Shown piece by piece: positions 7,016 through 11,010 of a stretch of DNA of 11,010 bases (position 1 is its first letter; each line of letters starts with the position of its first letter). The stretch comes from Flemingiibacterium sp045586505. Its GTDB lineage: Bacteria; Bacillota; Clostridia; Oscillospirales; CAG-272. The DNA lies in assembly GCA_045586505.1 (NCBI GenBank), contig JAZNAL010000023.1:1-11010 (forward strand), in the 5' to 3' direction. Both the position numbers and the translations under genes were made by a program. The notes beneath the pieces were generated by a model. It worked only from the letters and a program-made list of their open reading frames with translations, had not been told where the DNA came from and ran no database searches.

Positions 7016-7051
7016 GCGCTGCCTCGTCTTTCGGCGAGACAGTGCTTTTTT
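7016..7051 (+). terminator. Orphan intrinsic terminator, plus strand
   Basis: The stem 7016-7026 pairs with 7035-7045 (11 positions, one mismatch, one G-U). It has an 8-nt loop and is followed by six T (7046-7051). No plus-strand gene lies upstream; the nearest upstream gene, cls, starts on the other strand. It may end an unseen small RNA or insulate the next promoter at 7074. I see nothing else that can be named in 6885-7015, and no clear plus-strand promoter there. Confidence 0.6.
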
Positions 7052-7074
7052 GCTGTGAGGGATGCAAAAGCACT
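7041..7074. repeat. Inverted repeat overlapping the terminator arm and the next -35 box
   Basis: AGTGCTTTTTTGC (7041-7053) pairs with GCAAAAGCACT (7064-7074), apart from a two-T bulge. The left arm overlaps the 3' arm and T tract of the preceding terminator, so the two hairpins exclude each other in RNA. The right arm touches the -35 box of the next promoter, so it could instead be an operator in DNA. Confidence 0.45.
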
Positions 7075-7102
7075 TGACTTTATTTGGAAAATATTATACA
7101 AT
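7074..7102 (+). promoter_or_regulatory. Promoter of the ExQ/winged-helix gene
   Basis: TTGACT (7074-7079) and TACAAT (7097-7102) are 17 bp apart. The start site should be near 7109, about 27 nt before the ATG at 7136. The sequence just before that ATG (CGGGATAAAAA) offers only a weak ribosome binding site. Confidence 0.78.
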
Positions 7103-7135
7103 AGTAGGTGTAGTAAAAAGAAAACGGGATAAAAA

Positions 7136-7918
7136 ATGGTAACACAAAACGAATTAGAGCGCTTTGATGCGTGCTGCCGCGCGGTACTTACCTCGGAGCA
7201 TCTGCGGCGAGGGATCGGAACGCTGGGTGAGCGGACACTGCATCTTATCTTAAAAAATTATTTTGAGGGTGATGACTCGTTCCATGAACAAACGGTGGGG
7301 CGGTATGTCGCCGATATAAAGCGAGGCTGTGAGATCACGGAGATACAGACCCGCGCCTTCGGTGCCATGCGCAAAAAGCTGACCGCATTTTCGACGGAGC
7401 ACCAAGTCAATGTAGTGTATCCCATCGCGGCCACCAAATATGTGACGTGGATAAACCCTGAAAACGGTGAGCTTTCCAATCGGAGAAAGTCCCCGAAGCG
7501 AGGTAAGCCCTGGGACATTCTGTACGAGCTGTACGCACTGCGTCCCATAATGCCGCTCACGAATGTGCGCTTTACGCTGATCTTCTGCGATATGGACGAG
7601 TTTCGACTGCTCAACGGCTGGAGCCGTGACAAAAAGCAGGGTGCGTCGCGCTATGAGCGCGTACCGACTGCGCTTGTCGATATTATTACGCTTAAAACCG
7701 CCGAAGATTTTTTAATGCTGATACCGCCATCGCTTTCGGAAACCTTCACCGCGGCGGAGTTTGCCAAAGCCGCAAAAATGACCGCCCGTACCGCCGGCTA
7801 CGCCATACGCACGCTGGTATCCCTTGGAGTAATCGAGCACACGGATACGGTGGGGAAAGCGTATGTTTATACCAGGTGCGCCGCATCCTACAAGCCCGCA
7901 AGGAATACTAACACATAA
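7136..7918 (+). CDS. Uncharacterised protein: possible PD-(D/E)XK-like nuclease core plus winged helix
   Basis: I recognise this only as a type of conserved clostridial hypothetical protein, with no established function. The 260-residue, probably cytosolic protein has two parts. The N-terminal part (about 25-165) contains Glu32, then VADI with Asp60, then EIQT with Glu69 and Gln71, spaced Asp-x8-Glu-x-Gln. This spacing equals that of the BglII active site (Asp84, Glu93, Gln95), a PD-(D/E)XK enzyme with Gln in place of Lys. Conserved-looking basic and aromatic stretches (RRKSPKRGKPWD, 117-128; NGWSRDKKQG, 160-169) follow. The C-terminal part (about 204-247) reads like a winged helix: AAEFAKAAKMTARTAGYAIR, then a short turn and a VYTR strand. 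Nuclease activity is an inference from motif spacing. It could equally be a DNA-binding regulator with an inactive fold. It has its own promoter; no methyltransferase, toxin or phage gene is adjacent. Confidence 0.6.
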   Translation: MVTQNELERFDACCRAVLTSEHLRRGIGTLGERTLHLILKNYFEGDDSFHEQTVGRYVADIKRGCEITEIQTRAFGAMRKKLTAFSTEHQVNVVYPIAATKYVTWINPENGELSNRRKSPKRGKPWDILYELYALRPIMPLTNVRFTLIFCDMDEFRLLNGWSRDKKQGASRYERVPTALVDIITLKTAEDFLMLIPPSLSETFTAAEFAKAAKMTARTAGYAIRTLVSLGVIEHTDTVGKAYVYTRCAASYKPARNTNT

Positions 7919-8021
7919 ATGGCAACAATATAAACAACCTAGGCGATTTTCTCGCGCGAGTCTACGGCTCCGGCGTGTTGTCGCTGATCGGGAAATAAAA
8001 CATGTACGGAGGAATAATAAA

Positions 8022-8975
8022 ATGAAGATAGTGGTTCTCGATGGCTTTGCCGTCAATCCGGGCGATCTCAGCTGGGACTTTTTTAACAAATACGGTGAGG
8101 CAACGGTGCTTGATAAGACCCCCGATTCCGAATGTGCAGAAAAGTGCATGGGTGCGGACGTGGTCTACACAAACCGTGTCAAGGTGACGACGGAGGTGCT
8201 GGACAGGTGCCCTACCATCAAGTATGTGTCCGCACTCGGCACGGGCTTTGATATGATCGATATAGAGGCCTGCAAGGCGCGCGGCGTGGCGGTTGTCAAT
8301 ATTCCCGCCTATTCTACACCGTCGGTGGCACAGCTTACGGTGCAGTTTCTGCTGACGCTGTTCGCCGATCTTGACGGTATGCAGGGAATTGTGAAGGACG
8401 GCAAATGGACGGGAATTCCCGGATATCAGTACCAGAAGGTAATGTTTACCGAGCTTCAGGGACTGACTCTCGGACTTGTGGGCTGCGGCGGGATCGGCGG
8501 ACGTGTTGCGTCCATCGCCCACGCCATGGGTATGCGTGTGCTTGCGCATACCGCGCATCACCACGAGGACACGGAGACGGTTAAATATGTGCCGCTGGAT
8601 ACGCTGCTTGCCGAAAGCGACGCCATCTCTCTCCACTGCCCGCTGAACGATTCCACCCGAGGAATGGTGGATGCAGATTTTATTAAAAAGATGAAGGACG
8701 GCGCGAGACTTATCAACACCTCCCGCGGTGCTGTGCTTAATGAGCAGGATGTGGCAGAAGCGCTTAATAGCGGAAAGCTGGCAGGAGCGGCGCTGGATGT
8801 GCTGGCAAACGAGCCTGCATTGCCCCAAAATCCACTGCTGACGGCGAAAAACTGCATCATCACGCCACATATCGCCTGGGCAAGCAAGGCGGCGCGCGAG
8901 CGTCTGCTTGGCGTAATCGACGCCTCACTTGACAATTTTATCAAGACGGGCGTGGGACTTAATCGCATCGTATAA
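8022..8975 (+). CDS. D-2-hydroxyacid dehydrogenase (hydroxypyruvate/glyoxylate reductase-like)
   Basis: This 317-residue cytosolic NAD(P)-dependent enzyme interconverts a 2-oxoacid and a D-2-hydroxyacid. The dinucleotide-binding motif is GLVGCGGIGG (151-160, GxGxxG). The catalytic trio is present: Arg235 in NTSRGAV, Glu264 in LANEPALP and His283 in TPHIAWAS. The substrate-binding ALGTGFDMID (71-80) is typical of the glycerate dehydrogenase branch. The strand after the glycine motif ends in VLAHTAHHHED (173-183). The acidic residue that usually marks NAD preference is missing, so NADP use is possible. The start is ATG 8022 with ACGGAGGAA at 8006-8014; an in-frame start at 7863 would overlap the previous gene. 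No convincing promoter is seen in the 103-base gap upstream, so read-through from the preceding gene is possible. pepT follows after 13 bases. The exact substrate is unknown. Confidence 0.88.
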   Translation: MKIVVLDGFAVNPGDLSWDFFNKYGEATVLDKTPDSECAEKCMGADVVYTNRVKVTTEVLDRCPTIKYVSALGTGFDMIDIEACKARGVAVVNIPAYSTPSVAQLTVQFLLTLFADLDGMQGIVKDGKWTGIPGYQYQKVMFTELQGLTLGLVGCGGIGGRVASIAHAMGMRVLAHTAHHHEDTETVKYVPLDTLLAESDAISLHCPLNDSTRGMVDADFIKKMKDGARLINTSRGAVLNEQDVAEALNSGKLAGAALDVLANEPALPQNPLLTAKNCIITPHIAWASKAARERLLGVIDASLDNFIKTGVGLNRIV

Positions 8976-8988
8976 GGGAGAAGCATTC

Positions 8989-10218
8989 ATGAAAGCATAC
9001 GAAAGACTTATAAAATACGCATCCTTTGCTACCGCGTCGGATGAAAACTGCGAAAACTGCCCCTCCACGCCGGCTCAGCTTGAATTTGCAAAAGCGCTTG
9101 AGGCGGAGCTTACTGCGCTTGGGCTTTGCGAGGTGGAGCTTGACGAAAACGGATACCTTTTCGCCACCATTCCTGCGACGGCGGGGTATGAGGATGCGCC
9201 TGTGATAGGATTTATTGCGCATATGGACGTTTCGCCCGATGTCAGCGACAAGGATATCAAGGCGCATACTGTGGAGTATAACGGCGGTGATATTGTGCTG
9301 AATGCGGAGCAGGGAATAGTTATGCGTGCCGAGGAGTACGGTGTGCTGGAGCGTTATGTTGGCAAAACGCTGGTGGTCACCGACGGTACGACTTTGCTTG
9401 GTGCCGACGATAAGGCGGGAATCGCCGAGATCATCACCGCCTGCGAAAAGCTGATGGCGGATAAGTCCATAAAGCACGGAAAGATTCGTATCGGATTCAC
9501 TCCCGATGAGGAGATCGGACGCGGTGCGGACAAATTCGACGTGGAGCGCTTTGGCGCCAAATGGGCGTATACACTGGACGGTGCTTCCTTCGGCGAGTGC
9601 GAGTATGAGACCTTCAATGCGTCCTCGCTGAAGGTGGAGATCACCGGTAAGAGCATACATCCGGGTGCGGCGAAGAATAAAATGGTGAACGCCTCAGTGG
9701 TGGCGCATGAGTATATGTCCATGCTCCCCGCCCTTGAGCGCCCCGAGCATACAAGCGGCTACGAGGGCTTCTATCACCTCGTTGGCATGGAGGGCGCGGT
9801 AGAATCTGCGGTTCTGCAGTTTATCGTCCGCGACCACGATGCGGGAAAGCTTCAGGCTCGCTGTGACTATGCGCTCCGTGCGGCAAAGGAGCTTTGCCGC
9901 CGCTATGGTGAGGGTACAGTCAAGGCGACGGTCAAGGAAAGCTACCGCAACATGAAGGAGATGATCCTCCCCGACTGTCGCCACCTTATCGACAACGCCT
10001 ATGCTGCTATCCGGGCGCTGGGTGGTGAGCCTGTAAGCTATCCCGTACGCGGCGGTACCGACGGAAGCCGACTCTCGTTCATGGGGCTGCCGTGCCCAAA
10101 TCTGGGTACCGGCTCACATAACCACCACGGCAGGATGGAATTTGCCTGCGCCGAGGAGATGGAGCTTTGCGTTATGCAGGTGATCGAGATCGCGAAGCTG
10201 TACGCTGATACAAAATAA
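8989..10218 (+). CDS. pepT: Peptidase T (tripeptide aminopeptidase)
   Basis: This 409-residue zinc metallopeptidase of the M20 family removes the N-terminal residue from tripeptides in the cytosol, completing peptide breakdown. Length matches enterobacterial PepT (408). The metal and catalytic residues stand in the expected places: His78 and Asp80 in IAHMDVSPD, Asp140 in LLGADDKAG, Glu174/Glu175 in TPDEEIGRG, Asp197 in YTLDGASFGE, and a His in SHNHHGRMEF (376-385). The dimerisation-domain part includes KSIHPGAAKN (221-230). The RGGTDGSRLSFMGLP segment (354-368) carries the substrate-binding Arg. The start is ATG 8989: AAGGGAG overlaps the stop of the previous gene (8974-8980). It is surely co-transcribed with the hydroxyacid dehydrogenase, though no shared pathway is obvious. 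A strong terminator follows within eight bases. Confidence 0.95.
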   Translation: MKAYERLIKYASFATASDENCENCPSTPAQLEFAKALEAELTALGLCEVELDENGYLFATIPATAGYEDAPVIGFIAHMDVSPDVSDKDIKAHTVEYNGGDIVLNAEQGIVMRAEEYGVLERYVGKTLVVTDGTTLLGADDKAGIAEIITACEKLMADKSIKHGKIRIGFTPDEEIGRGADKFDVERFGAKWAYTLDGASFGECEYETFNASSLKVEITGKSIHPGAAKNKMVNASVVAHEYMSMLPALERPEHTSGYEGFYHLVGMEGAVESAVLQFIVRDHDAGKLQARCDYALRAAKELCRRYGEGTVKATVKESYRNMKEMILPDCRHLIDNAYAAIRALGGEPVSYPVRGGTDGSRLSFMGLPCPNLGTGSHNHHGRMEFACAEEMELCVMQVIEIAKLYADTK

Positions 10219-10225
10219 GAAAATT

Positions 10226-10281
10226 TCACCTCTTATCCCATTCTCGTATATACTGAGAGTGTGATGAGAGGTGATTTTTTT
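10226..10281 (+). terminator. Intrinsic terminator after pepT, overlapping the sodC ribosome binding site
   Basis: A 12-bp outer stem (10226-10237 with 10263-10274, one G-U) encloses a second 7-bp stem (CATTCTC with GAGAGTG). It is followed by seven T (10275-10281). The 3' arm contains GAGAGGTGA, which serves as the Shine-Dalgarno sequence for the next gene. Any transcript that reads through would therefore fold that site into the stem. Confidence 0.88.
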
Positions 10282-10282
10282 G
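10249..10282 (+). promoter_or_regulatory. Possible -10 box in the terminator loop and Shine-Dalgarno/TTG start of sodC
   Basis: TATACT (10249-10254) lies in the loop region. A transcript starting near 10261 would lack the 5' arm and leave GAGAGGTGA (10266-10274) free, five bases before TTG (10280). The -35 region is poor (TCACCT at 17 bp), so the promoter is weakly supported. The Shine-Dalgarno and TTG placement is better supported. Confidence 0.4.
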
Positions 10283-10744
10283 TATAGACCGATAAGAATG
10301 CAATTTGCCCGCGCCGATGTGGCGGGAAGTACCGTCTACCAGAGCATCCGTGGGACGGTGACCTTCAGGCAGACTCCCCGGGGTGTGATCGTCAATGCCG
10401 AGATTTCAGGACTACCTTCGGGGGAGGGGGAATGTAGCGGGCGATTTTTCGGGTTCCATATCCACAACGGCGGGGCGTGTACGGGTACCGAAGCCGATCC
10501 GTTTGCCGATACACTGACGCATTATGACCCGCACGGTTGTACCCACCCGTTCCATGCGGGGGATCTGCCGCCGCTGCTGGGTGCGAATGGGAGGGCGGTT
10601 TCCATGTGTCTTTCTGATCGCTTCAAGGTAACGGACATCATCGGCAAGACCGTAGTGATCCATTCCGCGCCTGATGATTTTAGTACACAGCCGGCAGGGA
10701 ATTCCGGAATCAAGATTGCCTGCGGAGTGATACGGGCTGTGTAA
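10280..10744 (+). CDS. sodC: Cu/Zn superoxide dismutase family protein
   Basis: This 154-residue protein belongs to the Cu/Zn superoxide dismutase family, which converts superoxide to hydrogen peroxide and oxygen. All metal ligands can be placed: His60 and His62 (FHIHNGG) and His128 (VVIHSAPDDF) for copper, His81 (HYDP) bridging, and His89, His92 and Asp95 (THPFHAGDLPP) for zinc. Cys67 and Cys148 (KIACGVI) fit the conserved disulfide. The active-site Arg (human Arg143) is replaced by Lys145. There is no signal peptide, which is unusual for bacterial SodC, so it should be cytosolic. The TTG at 10280 is chosen because GAGAGGTGA lies five bases upstream. GTG at 10271 overlaps that site and ATG at 10298 is too far away. 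It lies after the pepT terminator and is probably transcribed separately. Confidence 0.88.
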   Translation: MYRPIRMQFARADVAGSTVYQSIRGTVTFRQTPRGVIVNAEISGLPSGEGECSGRFFGFHIHNGGACTGTEADPFADTLTHYDPHGCTHPFHAGDLPPLLGANGRAVSMCLSDRFKVTDIIGKTVVIHSAPDDFSTQPAGNSGIKIACGVIRAV

Positions 10745-10770
10745 AAGCGGTGCGCGCCGAAATGCGCGGT

Positions 10771-10782
10771 ACTGTATACAGT
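10771..10782. repeat. Perfect 12-bp palindrome beside a TATAAT
   Basis: ACTGTATACAGT is perfectly palindromic and its last base begins TATAAT (10782-10787). No good -35 box is present (GAAATG at 17 bp) and no gene follows before the terminator at 10828. It may be an operator-like site or chance. Confidence 0.3.
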
Positions 10783-10827
10783 ATAATGTCGTTCTTGCAA
10801 AACCGCGGCGATTGAGAATTAAAAACG

Positions 10828-10863
10828 GAGGAATCCCGCATTGTGAGCGCGGATTCCTCTTTT
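10828..10863 (+). terminator. Intrinsic terminator after sodC (possibly bidirectional)
   Basis: GAGGAATCC (10828-10836) pairs with GGATTCCTC (10851-10859). The stem is extended by CGC/GCG past a one-base bulge, with a 7-nt loop, and is followed by TTTT and a second T run. An A run (10819-10825) upstream would serve the opposite strand. It stands 84 bases after the sodC stop. Confidence 0.82.
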
Positions 10864-10915
10864 GATTTTATCATTTCCGACAATACAGTGGATCGAAAAA
10901 CTTTTCCCAAAGCCC

Positions 10916-10944
10916 TTGACAAACCCTGCCGTGTATGATATAAT
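10916..10944 (+). promoter_or_regulatory. Promoter of tRNA-Pro
   Basis: Perfect TTGACA (10916-10921) and perfect TATAAT (10939-10944) are separated by 17 bp, with TGA giving an extended -10. This is the strongest promoter in the window, as expected for a stable RNA gene. Confidence 0.93.
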
Positions 10945-10970
10945 ATCTAAGTCAAGTGCGCAGGGCACAA

Positions 10971-11010
10971 CGGGATGTAGCGCAGTTGGTAGCGCGCCTG
11001 GTTTGGGACC
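10971..11010 (+). tRNA. tRNA-Pro (anticodon TGG), 5' part only
   Basis: The sequence begins CGGGATG-TA, then a D arm with stem GCGC/GCGC and loop AGTTGGTA. The anticodon stem CCTGG is followed by loop TTTGGGA (anticodon TGG at 11004-11006) and the start of the closing strand. The gene is cut by the window end at 11010. It may be the first of a tRNA cluster beyond the edge. Confidence 0.92.

Noticed and set aside
6820..7101. 94-residue N-terminal extension of cardiolipin synthase
   Set aside because: The cls promoter lies within it and the GTG at 6819 has a well-placed ribosome binding site.
7919..8021. Riboswitch or dedicated promoter before the hydroxyacid dehydrogenase
   Set aside because: Only a 10-bp palindrome (CTCGCGCGAG) and scattered AT stretches are seen; no -35/-10 pair at proper spacing and no known riboswitch core.
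7962..8870. Minus-strand open frame of 302 codons opposite the hydroxyacid dehydrogenase
   Set aside because: The plus-strand frame has the complete dehydrogenase motifs; this is a codon-bias shadow.
10271..10279. GTG at 10271 as the superoxide dismutase start
   Set aside because: It lies within the GAGAGGTGA ribosome binding site, so it cannot be properly spaced from it; TTG at 10280 is.

Overview
The window looks like chromosomal DNA of a gut-type anaerobic Firmicute (class Clostridia, probably Oscillospiraceae/Ruminococcaceae-like). This rests on moderate-to-high GC coding sequence, strong Shine-Dalgarno sites, textbook sigma-A promoters with 17-bp spacers, U-rich intrinsic terminators and the protein families present. 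The species cannot be named from the sequence alone. I see no rRNA, CRISPR array, prophage or intact transposase.

Layout. Positions 1-714 hold no believable gene. The first 420 bases form a large imperfect palindrome with a 45-bp tandem repeat in its centre, followed to about 645 by a run of GC-rich hairpins. A good promoter (715-743) then drives a two-gene plus-strand operon: a DegV-family fatty-acid-binding protein (FakB) and fatty acid kinase FakA. Together these activate exogenous fatty acids as acyl-phosphates. A strong terminator follows. On the minus strand come tRNA-Arg(CCT), with its own promoter and terminator, and an envelope operon transcribed as cls (cardiolipin synthase) then a polysaccharide/lipid-type flippase. 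The cls promoter is at 6856-6884, and a REP-like hairpin terminator ends the operon at about 3784-3808.

From 7074 everything is on the plus strand. First is an uncharacterised protein with a possible PD-(D/E)XK-type nuclease core of the ExQ variety and a C-terminal winged helix. Next are a D-2-hydroxyacid dehydrogenase and peptidase T (pepT), 13 bases apart, and then a terminator. A cytosolic-type Cu/Zn superoxide dismutase follows, probably starting at TTG, with its ribosome binding site inside the 3' arm of the pepT terminator. The window ends inside a tRNA-Pro(TGG) that has a near-consensus promoter.

Themes. FakAB and Cls both act on membrane phospholipid supply. The metabolic genes are housekeeping. 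The least explained parts are the palindromic element and hairpin field at the left edge, the ExQ/winged-helix protein, an orphan terminator at 7016-7051, and two places (3482-3525 and 10226-10282) where an intrinsic terminator has a -10-like box in its loop and a Shine-Dalgarno sequence in its 3' arm.
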